Source: Rhizobium sp. WYCCWR10014 (GTDB taxonomy: Bacteria > Pseudomonadota > Alphaproteobacteria > Rhizobiales > Rhizobiaceae). Taken from it: a stretch of DNA of 64,000 nt. The translations under genes and the position numbers were made by a program. Shown piece by piece: positions 54,315 to 62,288 of the stretch. The number at the start of each line of letters is the position of its first letter. The first letter of the stretch is position 1. Location of the stretch: contig NZ_LXFU01000039.1 in the NCBI RefSeq assembly GCF_001657485.1, forward strand, positions 46,864 to 110,863, written 5' to 3'. The notes below the pieces were generated by a model. That model was not told the origin of the DNA. It worked only from the letters and a program-made list of their open reading frames with translations, and searched no databases.

Positions 54315-54731
54315 TTATTGGCTCTTCAGGAGGTCGATCGTGGAGGAGATGAGATCGCGGGTTTGTTTGATGGTCTGCAGATTGGCGTCATACGAGCGGT
54401 TGGCTTCGCGCATGTCGGCCATCTCGACCAGGATATTGACGTTCGGCAGTTTGACGACGCCCTTCTGGTCCGCAGCCGGATTGCTGGGGTCGAATTCAGT
54501 GCTGAAGTCGCCTTCGTCGACGCCGACCTTCTTGACGCCGACAGTCTCGACGCCGTTGCTGCGATCCATCTGCTGGCCGAAGGTGATCGTCTTGCGGCGA
54601 TAGGGGTCGGCGCCGGGCGTGTCGCCGGTCGAGCGGGCATTGGCGATGTTTTCCGAAACGATGCGCAGGCGCGTCGACTGCGCCTCGAGCCCGGAACCGG
54701 CGATTTTCATTGCTGCTGAAAGCGGATCCAT
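54315..54731 (-). CDS. flgC: Proximal rod protein FlgC
   Basis: The 138-residue rod protein starts MDPLSAAMKIAGSGLEAQST with LRIVSENIANARSTGDTPGA and PYRRKTITF, and ends MADMREANRSYDANLQTIKQ with TRDLISSTIDLLKSQ. An AGGAGG site lies before its ATG. It follows flgB by 4 nt. Confidence 0.95.
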   Translation of the reverse strand: MDPLSAAMKIAGSGLEAQSTRLRIVSENIANARSTGDTPGADPYRRKTITFGQQMDRSNGVETVGVKKVGVDEGDFSTEFDPSNPAADQKGVVKLPNVNILVEMADMREANRSYDANLQTIKQTRDLISSTIDLLKSQ

Positions 54732-54735
54732 GACT

Positions 54736-55128
54736 TTACCTCCTGACCGTCATCAACATCATGCGGTTGAAGGAACTGACCAGCGAGGTGTTCAGATCGT
54801 ATTGGCGCTTGATATCGCCCGACTTGGAGAGTTCCTCGGCCAAACCGACCGTATTGCCGGATTCCTGGACGCCGATTTCCTGGTCGAGTGCGGCGTCCTT
54901 GACGTCGATATCACCGCTGTCGCTGAAATCGTTGCCGCTGAGATGCGCCGGATTGGTGCGCGCCATATTGATATTCGAATTGTCGAGCACCGCATCAAAG
55001 GGCGTAACGTCCTTGGCGCGGAACTTCGGGGTATTGGCATTCGCGATGTTGCCGGCAACAACCTGCTGACGGATCGTCAGCCATTCCGCCTGCCGCGAAG
55101 CCAAGTCGAAAAGTTGGATCGGTTGCAT
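54736..55128 (-). CDS. flgB: Proximal rod protein FlgB
   Basis: The 130-residue rod protein has IQLFDLASRQAEWLTIRQQV, VAGNIANANTPKFRAKDVTP, and a C-terminal helix KRQYDLNTSLVSSFNRMMLM. GGAGAG precedes the ATG. It is the first gene of the flgB-C-fliE-flgG-A-I-motE-flgH-fliL-fliP operon; a terminator and repeat lie just upstream, so it needs its own promoter in 55129-55230. Confidence 0.95.
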   Translation of the reverse strand: MQPIQLFDLASRQAEWLTIRQQVVAGNIANANTPKFRAKDVTPFDAVLDNSNINMARTNPAHLSGNDFSDSGDIDVKDAALDQEIGVQESGNTVGLAEELSKSGDIKRQYDLNTSLVSSFNRMMLMTVRR

Positions 55129-55232
55129 GAGAACTCTCCGTTTTTACTGTCCCGAACCTAGTGCGGTAATCTTGCGTGGGACTTACGGGGAATTCAGGCT
55201 TCGGGGCAGTTTTCGTTGAACGCCGCCGCGAT

Positions 55233-55284
55233 GACAGCGCCGCGCGTCTGTCGGACGCGCAGGGGCGCTGTAACTCTTTGAATC
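55233..55284 (-). repeat. Rhizobial palindromic repeat (ACAGCGCCGCGCG type)
   Basis: GACAGCGCCGCGCGTCTGTC, GGACGCGCAGGGGCGCTGTA, then ACTCTTTGAATCA. It lies between flgB and the terminator of the fliI operon; third copy of this family in the window. Confidence 0.7.
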
Positions 55285-55296
55285 ACGGAGAAAAAA

Positions 55297-55326
55297 GGGG
55301 CTCCGGCCGGTTCGCGGCGGAGCCCC
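55297..55326 (-). terminator. Rho-independent terminator of the flgF-fliI-orf180 operon
   Basis: GGGGCTCCG / CGGAGCCCC with an inner GC-rich loop, followed on the minus strand by TTTTTTCTCC. It lies 28 nt past the orf180 stop and splits it from the flgB operon. Confidence 0.9.
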
Positions 55327-55353
55327 TGTAGCCTTCGGCATTTGCCTACAGGT

Positions 55354-55896
55354 TCAATTGTTCTGGTAGATCTCGCCCTTGGAGGTGACGATTACCCATT
55401 TGCCGTCGCGCTGCTCGAGTGTCGCAAGGCGGCTTTCGTCGGGCAGGATCGAGCCGATGCGCACCACATACATGCCCGAGGGATCCTCGATCAGCGCCCG
55501 GCCGTTGGAAACATGCAGCAGGCGGAAGGAAGATTTGCCGGGGAAAGGCTGGTCCTCCTGTATGGCGCGGCCATCGCGCTCCTTGCCGAGGTCGGAGACC
55601 GTCGCCGTCGTCAGCGGATCGATCGGCGGGGCCTTCTTGTCCGCCTCGTTCTTGTTGACCATGGCAAGCGGCGAGACGCTGAAAACGTTGCGGGCCGGCC
55701 AATCCGGCAGTTCACGCGAATTCTCGCTGGCGGCGACATTGATGCCGAATTTGTCCGCATTGAAGAAGACGTACCAGGGAAAGAAGGCGGAGGCGCCGGC
55801 AAGCGCCAGGCCGGCGAAGGTCAGAAACCGATCCAGGATGGCGGCTTTCCTGCGCTGCGTCAGGGAAGCGATACGTTCGTCGTCGAAATCAGCCAC
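55354..55896 (-). CDS. Membrane protein between fliI and flgB with an HR-domain-like C-terminus
   Basis: A 180-residue protein of unknown role. A short cytoplasmic N-terminus with basic QRRKAAILDR is followed by one membrane helix (FLTFAGLALAGASAFFPWYV, about residues 24-43). A linker comes next, then a compact beta-rich end: SSFRLLHVSNGRALIEDPSG, MYVVRIGSILPDESRLATLE and RDGKWVIVTSKGEIYQ. This end resembles the HR domain of GspC/PilP secretion and pilus proteins. It starts 2 nt after the fliI stop and ends the operon at a terminator. The place suggests an inner-membrane export or basal-body accessory. The HR comparison is inference. Confidence 0.75.
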   Translation of the reverse strand: MADFDDERIASLTQRRKAAILDRFLTFAGLALAGASAFFPWYVFFNADKFGINVAASENSRELPDWPARNVFSVSPLAMVNKNEADKKAPPIDPLTTATVSDLGKERDGRAIQEDQPFPGKSSFRLLHVSNGRALIEDPSGMYVVRIGSILPDESRLATLEQRDGKWVIVTSKGEIYQNN

Positions 55897-55898
55897 GT

Positions 55899-57299
55899 CT
55901 AGCCTCTCCTCTGAATAGGGGCGCCCTGATTGCCCATGCCGGCTGCAGCCTTGAGCGCGCCGGCGAGATCGGCGAAAGCGTCGAGCGAGTCGCGATCGCC
56001 CGGAGACTGCTTCAGAACGTCGTAAATGATCGGCACCTGCTTGATCGCCATGTCGAGATCGGGATCAGCACCCTGGCGGTAACCGCCGATCATGCGCAGG
56101 TCGCGCGTCTCTTCGAAACGATGGATCAGCACCTTCAGCCGCGATACCAGCTTTTCCTGATCCGGCGTCCAGGCCTTGCGGGCGAGACGCGAGATCGAGG
56201 CGAGCGGATCGATCGGCGGATACCGCCCTTCTTCGGCGAGACTGCGCTGCAGAACGATATGACCATCGAGGATGCCGCGGGTCGAATCGGCGATCGGATC
56301 ATTGTGATTGTCGCCGTCGACGAGGATGGAGATGATCGCCGTGATGGTGCCGGCGCCCTCGGGACCGGGACCGGCGCGTTCCAGGAGGCGCGGCAGCTCG
56401 GTGAAGACGGAGGCGGGATAACCGCGCGCGATCGGCGGCTCGCCGGAGGCGGTCGCCACCTCGCGGATCGCATGGGCGAAACGCGTGACGCTGTCGACGA
56501 TGAAGAGGACGTTCTCGCCCTTGTCGCGGAAATGCTCGGCGATGGTGACCGCCGTCAGCGGCGCCATTTTGCGCAGCATTGGGCTCTCGTCGCTGGTGGC
56601 GACGACGGCAATCGCCTTCTTCATATTGCTGCCGAGCGTATCCTCGATGAATTCGCGCACTTCACGGCCACGTTCGCCGACCAGCGCAATGACAACCTTG
56701 TCGAAGGCATCGGCGCGGGCGAGCATGGACAGAAGCGTCGACTTGCCGACGCCGGAACCGGCGAAGATGCCGAGGCGCTGGCCGAGGCAGAGCGGTGAGA
56801 AGATGTCGATCGCGCGCACGCCGGTCTTGAAGCCGGTCTCGACACGCTTGCGGGTCATCGAGGGCGGCGCGGTATTGGAGATCGAGCGGCGATTGAGGCC
56901 CTCGGTGATCGGGCCCAGCCCGTCGATCGGCTCGCAGAGCGAGTTGACGGTGCGCCCGCACCAGCTGTCCGTCGGTGAAATGCGGAAGGCGCCCTTGCGG
57001 ATGACGGTATCGTGGATGCCGATCGGTTCGCCGGGTTCGATCGGGCAGACATAGATCAATTCCGGCTCGACGCGCACGACCTCGCCGAGATGAATGCCGG
57101 TGGCCGATTTATGAGCCACGAACTCGCCGAGACGAACATGGCGGGAGAGACCGTGAACCGTGTAGTGGCCGGCAGCGATGGTCTGCACGCGACCGCCATG
57201 GGCAACCGCGAACTCCGGCGATGCGTATCGATCGACGAGATCCGCCAGATGCGCCAGCTTCGGAGAAAGACCGTCCACAGACAGTAGCGTGGTGCTCAT
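55899..57299 (-). CDS. fliI: Flagellum-specific ATPase FliI
   Basis: FliI is the hexameric ATPase of flagellar export. The 466-residue protein has Walker A FAGSGVGKSTLLSML, Walker B VLFIVDSVTRFAHAI, and the family signature GYPASVFTELPRLLERAGP. The C-terminal region is ARKAWTPDQEKLVSRLKVLI. It follows flgF after a complete palindromic element (57315-57420) and is followed by orf180 after 2 nt. FliH and FliJ partners are not adjacent; candidates are at 41181 and 26720. Confidence 0.96.
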   Translation of the reverse strand: MSTTLLSVDGLSPKLAHLADLVDRYASPEFAVAHGGRVQTIAAGHYTVHGLSRHVRLGEFVAHKSATGIHLGEVVRVEPELIYVCPIEPGEPIGIHDTVIRKGAFRISPTDSWCGRTVNSLCEPIDGLGPITEGLNRRSISNTAPPSMTRKRVETGFKTGVRAIDIFSPLCLGQRLGIFAGSGVGKSTLLSMLARADAFDKVVIALVGERGREVREFIEDTLGSNMKKAIAVVATSDESPMLRKMAPLTAVTIAEHFRDKGENVLFIVDSVTRFAHAIREVATASGEPPIARGYPASVFTELPRLLERAGPGPEGAGTITAIISILVDGDNHNDPIADSTRGILDGHIVLQRSLAEEGRYPPIDPLASISRLARKAWTPDQEKLVSRLKVLIHRFEETRDLRMIGGYRQGADPDLDMAIKQVPIIYDVLKQSPGDRDSLDAFADLAGALKAAAGMGNQGAPIQRRG

Positions 57300-57314
57300 G
57301 CTTCAAATCCCACC

Positions 57315-57420
57315 CTAAAATACGTCGCGTGCAGCGTGCTGCATGCGACGTATTTTAGATCTTTGTTCTTGTGCATGTCGTTCTCCCAAAACCGCCGGAT
57401 ACTTTTGGGCGACATGCATT
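57315..57420. repeat. RIME-like element between flgF and fliI
   Basis: Two large palindromes about 106 bp long in all: CTAAAATACGTCGC...GCGACGTATTTTAG (57315-57358) and TGCATGTCG...CGACATGCA (57372-57418). Layout matches the Rhizobium-specific intergenic mosaic element. Its end overlaps the flgF stop codon (57419-57421). Confidence 0.85.
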
Positions 57421-58153
57421 AGCGGCTGCCCCCAAGCGTCTGAACGGCTTCCTTGAAGGAATCCTCGCTGTCGCGCATCAGCGACGAGACGCTTTCGAAG
57501 GCGCGGTTGACTTCGATCAGCTGGGTGATCTCGCGCATGGCGTTGACGTTGGAGTTTTCGAGATAACCCTGCTCGACACCGACATTGAAGCGGTCGACGA
57601 CGGCGCGCGGCTGGTCGGTGGTCATGATGCCGCTGTTTTCGTAGCGCAGGTAACCCTTGCTGACATCGGCCTCGAACAGGCCGAGCGAGCCGATCTGGCG
57701 GCCGCCCTGATAGATGATGCCGTCTGTACCGACGGCCGGCTCGCCGCCTGTCGTGTTGAGCTGGATCGGCGCGCCGCCGGCGTCAAGAACCGGGTATCCG
57801 CGGATCGAGACAAGTTCGCCGGTATCCTTGATCGTAAAGCGGCCGTCCCGTGTCAGAACGCGGCCGGCCGGCGTGTCGAGCGCAAACCAGGCATCACCCT
57901 TGATGGCGAAATCGAGCATGTTTCCGGTGTGCTGCAACTCGCCATTTCCCTCGTTCAGGTAGTCGTTGCCCTGGGAAACGAAGGCGACCTTGGTGTTCAG
58001 CTTGTTCTTGGTGGCTGCCACCATCTCGTCGAACTTCACCTCGGTGGCGCGAAAACCGGTCGTGTTCACGTTCGCCATGTTGTCTGCGATGGTGGTCAGG
58101 CGCTTTTCGAGGGCCATCTGCGACGACAGAGAAACATAAAGACCGGATTGCAT
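57419..58153 (-). CDS. flgF: Proximal rod protein FlgF
   Basis: The 244-residue rod protein starts MQSGLYVSLSSQMALEKRLT with TIADNMANVNTTGFRATEVK, has RDGRFTIKDTGELVSIRGYP in the middle, and ends ENSNVNAMREITQLIEVNRA with FESVSSLMRDSEDSFKEAVQ. ATG 58153 with GGAG upstream is preferred over a TTG five codons earlier. It is first gene of the flgF-fliI operon and divergent from motA. Its stop lies at the edge of a palindromic repeat. Confidence 0.92.
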   Translation of the reverse strand: MQSGLYVSLSSQMALEKRLTTIADNMANVNTTGFRATEVKFDEMVAATKNKLNTKVAFVSQGNDYLNEGNGELQHTGNMLDFAIKGDAWFALDTPAGRVLTRDGRFTIKDTGELVSIRGYPVLDAGGAPIQLNTTGGEPAVGTDGIIYQGGRQIGSLGLFEADVSKGYLRYENSGIMTTDQPRAVVDRFNVGVEQGYLENSNVNAMREITQLIEVNRAFESVSSLMRDSEDSFKEAVQTLGGSR

Positions 58154-58407
58154 GTCGGTAAACTCCAAGCATTGGCGATGAACGGAACGAAAAAGCCGGG
58201 CGTCGTCTTATTGGTTCGGCCGGGATTTCGCTGAGGCGGCATCTCAGAAACGGGCGCGGGCACCCATTCGTCCCCTTTAGACTGACGGCAGATGCTTGCG
58301 CGAAGCTGGCACGCGGAAATGCCTCGCGGGCGGGCCTTTCATCAGCCTCACGCAAGGCAGAAACCATATCGGTCTCAATGAAAAGCAACGTTCAGATTGG
58401 GCTGACG

Positions 58408-59280
58408 ATGAACATCATTATCGGATTTATAGTGACTTGCGGCTGTGTCATCGGCAGCTTCATGGCGATGGGCGGCGACGTGAACGCTCTGTTCCAGCCC
58501 TTCGAATTCGTCATTATCGGTGGCGCCGGTCTCGGCAGCTTCATCATGGCGAACCCGATGAAGGTGGTGAAGGATTCCGGCAAGGCGCTCGGAGAAGCCT
58601 TCAAGCATGCCGTGCCGAAGGAACGTAACTATCTCGATACGCTCGGCGTGCTCTATTCGCTGATGCGCGACCTGCGCACCAAATCGCGAAACGAAATCGA
58701 AGCCCATATCGACAATCCGGCCGAATCGACGATCTTTCAATCGGCTCCGACCGTTCTGAAGAACAAGGAACTGACGGCGTTCATCTGCGACTACGTGCGC
58801 CTGATCATCATCGGCAACGCCCGCAGCCACGAGATCGAGGCGCTGATGGATGAAGAGCTCAACACCATCATGCACGACAAGATGAAGCCCTACCACGCGA
58901 TCCAGATCATGGGCGATTCCTTCCCGGCGATCGGTATCGTCGCGGCCGTTCTCGGCGTCATCAAAGCGATGGCCCACATCAACGATTCGCCCGAGGTGCT
59001 CGGTCACCTGATCGGCTCGGCGCTCGTCGGAACCTTCCTCGGCATTCTCTTGTCCTACTGCGTCTGCTCGCCGCTGGTCTCCCAGATCAAGGTCGTGCGC
59101 AACAAGCAGCACCGCCTCTACGTCATCGTCAAGCAGACGCTGCTTGCCTATATGAATGGCTCGGTACCGCAGGTCGCTCTCGAATACGGTCGCAAGACGA
59201 TCTCGGCTTACGAGCGTCCGTCCATCGATGCGGTCGAGCAGGAAATGATGAACCCAGGCGGCGAAAACAAGGCGGCTTAA
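58408..59280 (+). CDS. motA: Flagellar stator protein MotA
   Basis: MotA is the proton-channel stator partner of MotB. The 290-residue protein has four membrane helices (MNIIIGFIVTCGCVIGSFMA; FEFVIIGGAGLGSFIMAN; SFPAIGIVAAVLGVIKAM; GSALVGTFLGILLSYCVCS), with a large cytoplasmic loop carrying charged residues (LGVLYSLMRDLRTKSRNEIE) that face FliG. The ATG at 58408 is chosen to match the usual N-terminus; ATG 58378 in frame would add ten residues. It is the first gene of the motA-fliM-fliN-fliG-flhB row and abuts fliM. Confidence 0.94.
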   Translation: MNIIIGFIVTCGCVIGSFMAMGGDVNALFQPFEFVIIGGAGLGSFIMANPMKVVKDSGKALGEAFKHAVPKERNYLDTLGVLYSLMRDLRTKSRNEIEAHIDNPAESTIFQSAPTVLKNKELTAFICDYVRLIIIGNARSHEIEALMDEELNTIMHDKMKPYHAIQIMGDSFPAIGIVAAVLGVIKAMAHINDSPEVLGHLIGSALVGTFLGILLSYCVCSPLVSQIKVVRNKQHRLYVIVKQTLLAYMNGSVPQVALEYGRKTISAYERPSIDAVEQEMMNPGGENKAA

Positions 59281-60231
59281 ATGACTATGAGCAATGCTTC
59301 GCACGACAAACCGGCAATGGATCCTGCCCTCCTCGCCAAGCTGACAGGCGGGCTTGGCGACAGAGGCAGGGTTGCCAAGATCTGCAGCTCCTTCGGGGAA
59401 ATCTACAGCGAATTCTTTCCCGACGTCATCAAAAGCGAGACCGGCCTCGACGTGACGGTCAACTATCTCGGCTGCGAGATCGGCTACAAGAACCACTTGA
59501 TCGAGGACCTGAGCGCGAACGTCACGCTCGTCGATGCGACGTTGCGCAACTGGTCGCAGAACATTACGCTTGCCTGCGGCAACGGCTTCGTCATCACGCT
59601 GATGGAGCATCTGCTCGGCGCCACAGCCGATACGATCGAGGAACCGGCCGACCGGCTGCTGTCGATCATCGAGCTCGATCTGGCGGTCATGGTCTTCGAC
59701 AAGATCGCCAAGGTGCTGCGCTCGGCCGTCAACGCGCCGGGCGGTTTCGAACCGAGCCTTTCGGCCCCGTACGCCCATGACATGCGCGCCCGGCCGCAAG
59801 AGGATCGTCCGGATGAATTCGCGGCCGCCATCAACATGTCGATCACGCTTGCCGGCATCGTTTCGGAATTTTCGTTGATCGTTCCGCAGACGGCACTGCT
59901 CAAGACCAAGGTGACGCCGCCGAAGCCGAAACGCCAGGCGAGCAGCAACTCAGCGGAATGGACCGAACAGCTCGGCGACCAGGTCCGCCGCTCACATGTC
60001 ACGCTTGAGGCCAAGATCAGGCTGCAGGACCTGACGCTGCGCACCATATCGAAGCTGATGGTCGGCGACGTCATTCCGTTCCGCGACCACGGCGACGTGC
60101 GTGTCGAGGTCAGCGCCAACAGCAAGGAATTGTATGTGTGCGAGTTCGGGCGTTCAGGCGAAAACTACATGGTCCGCGTCAAGGATACGATGAACTCGGA
60201 TGATGAACTCATCCGTCATTTAATGAATTAA
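59281..60231 (+). CDS. fliM: Flagellar switch protein FliM
   Basis: FliM is the middle C-ring protein. The 316-residue protein has a central CheC-like domain (NGFVITLMEHLLGATADTIE; LLSIIELDLAVMVFDKIAKV) and a C-terminal SpoA domain (LEAKIRLQDLTLRTISKLMV; GDVIPFRDHGDVRVEVSANS). The N-terminus reads MDPALLAKLTGGLGDRGR, without the LSQxEIDALL-type CheY-binding peptide. ATG follows the motA stop with no gap. Divergent but clear by context and ends. Confidence 0.88.
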   Translation: MTMSNASHDKPAMDPALLAKLTGGLGDRGRVAKICSSFGEIYSEFFPDVIKSETGLDVTVNYLGCEIGYKNHLIEDLSANVTLVDATLRNWSQNITLACGNGFVITLMEHLLGATADTIEEPADRLLSIIELDLAVMVFDKIAKVLRSAVNAPGGFEPSLSAPYAHDMRARPQEDRPDEFAAAINMSITLAGIVSEFSLIVPQTALLKTKVTPPKPKRQASSNSAEWTEQLGDQVRRSHVTLEAKIRLQDLTLRTISKLMVGDVIPFRDHGDVRVEVSANSKELYVCEFGRSGENYMVRVKDTMNSDDELIRHLMN

Positions 60232-60296
60232 TCGGTTCTCTGGCTTTTGGGCTGCAAAGGCAGTTTGAGGCAAGTTTCAACTGGAATAGTGATTTC

Positions 60297-60884
60297 ATGG
60301 CTACGAAGAAAACACAGCAGAACAGCGACCTCTCCCTGGATCTTCCGGGCAGCGAAGCGGATCTCGATCAGGCGATCGACGATCTGCGCGGCGTGCTGAA
60401 GCAGGATGCCGATGGCGACCTGTCGCAGTTTGGCGACGACCTGCAGAGCGACCCCTTCGCAGCAGGAACGGACCTGGCCGCCTTTGGCGGCGAGACTTCG
60501 GAAACCCCGTTTGGCAGCGACGATTTCGGCGGCGACTTCGGCGGCGGCGATGCCAGCCCGGCGGCCGGCATGGATTTCGGGAGCAGCCCCTCCTTCGAGG
60601 CGTCGCCGGCCCCGCTCGGCAGCGCTTTGAATTCCAACTTCGACCTGATCATGGACATCCCGATCGACGTCCAGATCATGCTCGGCACCAGCCGCATGCA
60701 GGTCTCCGGCCTGATGAACCTCAATGAAGGGGCGACGATCGCCCTCGACAAGAAGATCGGCGAACCGGTCGAGATCATGGTGAATGGCCGCAGGATTGCC
60801 CGCGGCGAAATTACGGTGCTTGATAACGACGACACGCGATTCGGTGTGAAACTGATTGAAGTTTTGAGTACGAAAAAAGCCTGA
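60297..60884 (+). CDS. fliN: Flagellar switch protein FliN
   Basis: FliN forms the base of the C-ring. At 195 residues it is longer than enteric FliN (137) because of an N-terminal Gly/Asp/Phe-rich region (about residues 50-110, SDDFGGDFGGGDASPAAG). The C-terminal SpoA domain is typical: FDLIMDIPIDVQIMLGTSRM, LNEGATIALDKKIGEPVEIM, VNGRRIARGEITVL. It starts 65 nt after fliM and precedes fliG by 28 nt. Confidence 0.94.
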   Translation: MATKKTQQNSDLSLDLPGSEADLDQAIDDLRGVLKQDADGDLSQFGDDLQSDPFAAGTDLAAFGGETSETPFGSDDFGGDFGGGDASPAAGMDFGSSPSFEASPAPLGSALNSNFDLIMDIPIDVQIMLGTSRMQVSGLMNLNEGATIALDKKIGEPVEIMVNGRRIARGEITVLDNDDTRFGVKLIEVLSTKKA

Positions 60885-60912
60885 TCCCTGTGTGGGACGG
60901 AGAGGTTAGACC

Positions 60913-61953
60913 ATGATGGACTTTGACGATTTCGGCGGCGCACTAGCCGGGAAACCGTTGACCCAGGCTGAAAAGGCGGCGGCTGTTCTTCTCGCTATGG
61001 GAAAGGGCGTCGCCGGCCGGCTGTTGAAATATTTCACCCAGGCCGAACTGCAGACCATTATCTCATCCGCTCAGTCGCTGCGCGCTATTCCGCCGGACGA
61101 GTTGCTGTTGCTCGTCTCCGAGTTCGAAGATCTCTTCACCGAGGGCGCCGGACTGATGGACAACGCCAAGGCGATCGAGGCCATTCTTGAAGAAGGCCTG
61201 ACGCCCGACGAGGTCGACAGCCTGCTCGGCCGCCGCACCGCATTCCAGGCCTACGAAACCTCGATCTGGGATCGCCTCAGCGAGGCTGAGCCGACATTCG
61301 TCGCACAGTTCCTGCTGCGCGAACATCCGCAGACCGTCGCCTATATTCTTTCGATGATGCCCTCCTCCTTCGGCGCCAAGGTGCTGCTGCAGCTTCCCGA
61401 CAACCGCCGCGCCGACATCATGAACAGAACGGTCAACATGAAGGCGGTCAGCCCGAAGGCTGCGCAGATCATCGAAAACCAGGTCATGACGCTGCTTGCC
61501 GAGGTCGAGGCAGAGCGCAATGCAGCCGGCTCGACGAAGGTCGCCGATCTCATGAACGAACTCGACAAGCCGCAGGTCGACACGCTGCTCACCTCGCTCG
61601 AATCGATCAGCCGCGAGTCGGTCAACAAGGTTCGCCCGAAGATCTTCCTGTTCGAGGACCTCATGTACATGCCGCAGCGCAGCCGCGTCATGCTGCTCAA
61701 CGACATCTCGACGGACGTGCTCACCGTCGCGCTGCGCGGGTCGCCCCCCGAGATCCGCGAATCGGTTCTCTCCGCCATCAGCCCACGCCAGCGCCGCATG
61801 ATCGAATCGGATCTGCAGAGCGGCATGGGCGGCGTCAATCCGCGCGAGATCGCGATTGCTCGCCGCGCCGTGGCGCAGGAAGCGATTCGCCTGGCCAATT
61901 CCGGCCAGATCGAGCTCAAGGAAAAGGAAGGCGACGCTTCGGCGGCCGCCTAA
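60913..61953 (+). CDS. fliG: Flagellar motor switch protein FliG
   Basis: FliG couples the MS ring to torque. The 346-residue protein has an N-terminal ARM segment (LTQAEKAAAVLLAMGKGVAG), the EHPQTVAYILSMMPSSFGAK motif in the middle domain, and a C-terminal torque helix (FLFEDLMYMPQRSRVMLLND; DVLTVALRGSPPEIRESVLS). GGAGAGG precedes its ATG. Its stop TAA (61951-61953) is part of the first bases of a palindromic element that separates it from flhB. Confidence 0.96.
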   Translation: MMDFDDFGGALAGKPLTQAEKAAAVLLAMGKGVAGRLLKYFTQAELQTIISSAQSLRAIPPDELLLLVSEFEDLFTEGAGLMDNAKAIEAILEEGLTPDEVDSLLGRRTAFQAYETSIWDRLSEAEPTFVAQFLLREHPQTVAYILSMMPSSFGAKVLLQLPDNRRADIMNRTVNMKAVSPKAAQIIENQVMTLLAEVEAERNAAGSTKVADLMNELDKPQVDTLLTSLESISRESVNKVRPKIFLFEDLMYMPQRSRVMLLNDISTDVLTVALRGSPPEIRESVLSAISPRQRRMIESDLQSGMGGVNPREIAIARRAVAQEAIRLANSGQIELKEKEGDASAAA

Positions 61954-62052
61954 AACGCGTCGCAGTGAACTGATTCATGCGGCTCGTTTTAGCTCCTTGT
62001 TTTATGCACGTCGTTATCCCGGAGCCGCTGCACACTTCCGGGCGACATGCAT
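61950..62052. repeat. RIME-like element starting at the fliG stop codon
   Basis: CTAAAACGCGTCGC opens it; first palindrome to about 61992 (imperfect, ending CTCGTTTTAG), second from TGCACGTCG to CGACATGCAT. The fliG TAA is its bases 2-4. First of two copies in the fliG-flhB gap (61954-62288). Confidence 0.8.
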
Positions 62053-62148
62053 CGGCACGTCGAGACTGTTGACAAATCCGGCATGCCGAAAGGCGGCTGT
62101 TGATCGCCGTGCCACAGACGACTACCCTTCCAACAATAGACCGTGCTC

Positions 62149-62256
62149 TAAGGCGCGTCGCATAGAACTTGGTTCTTGCGACGCGCTTTAGGTCTTTGTT
62201 CTGATGCATGTCGTCATCCCAAAAGCGCTGCACGTTTTTGGCCGACATGCATTAGC
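62149..62256. repeat. Second RIME-like element in the fliG-flhB gap
   Basis: CTAAGGCGCGTCGCA ... TGCGACGCGCTTTAG, then TGCATGTCG ... CGACATGCATTAG. Complete two-palindrome element, ending 32 nt before flhB. Confidence 0.85.
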
Positions 62257-62288
62257 TGCGGCCTGTTTCTTTGACGGAGGGCCGCGAC

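Noticed and set aside
57315..57420. Element as an insertion-sequence remnant or CRISPR unit
   Set aside because: No transposase, target duplication or spaced identical repeats; the two-palindrome layout recurs at scattered intergenic sites as in RIME elements.
58307..58323. TGGCACGCGGAAATGCC as a sigma-54 promoter before motA
   Set aside because: The GG-GC spacing is 11, not 10, and the -12 box is AATGC instead of TTGC; sigma-54 use for these genes is not expected in rhizobia.
58375..59799. 474-codon open frame opposite motA and fliM
   Set aside because: Same reason: motA and fliM are certain and the antisense product has no recognisable feature.
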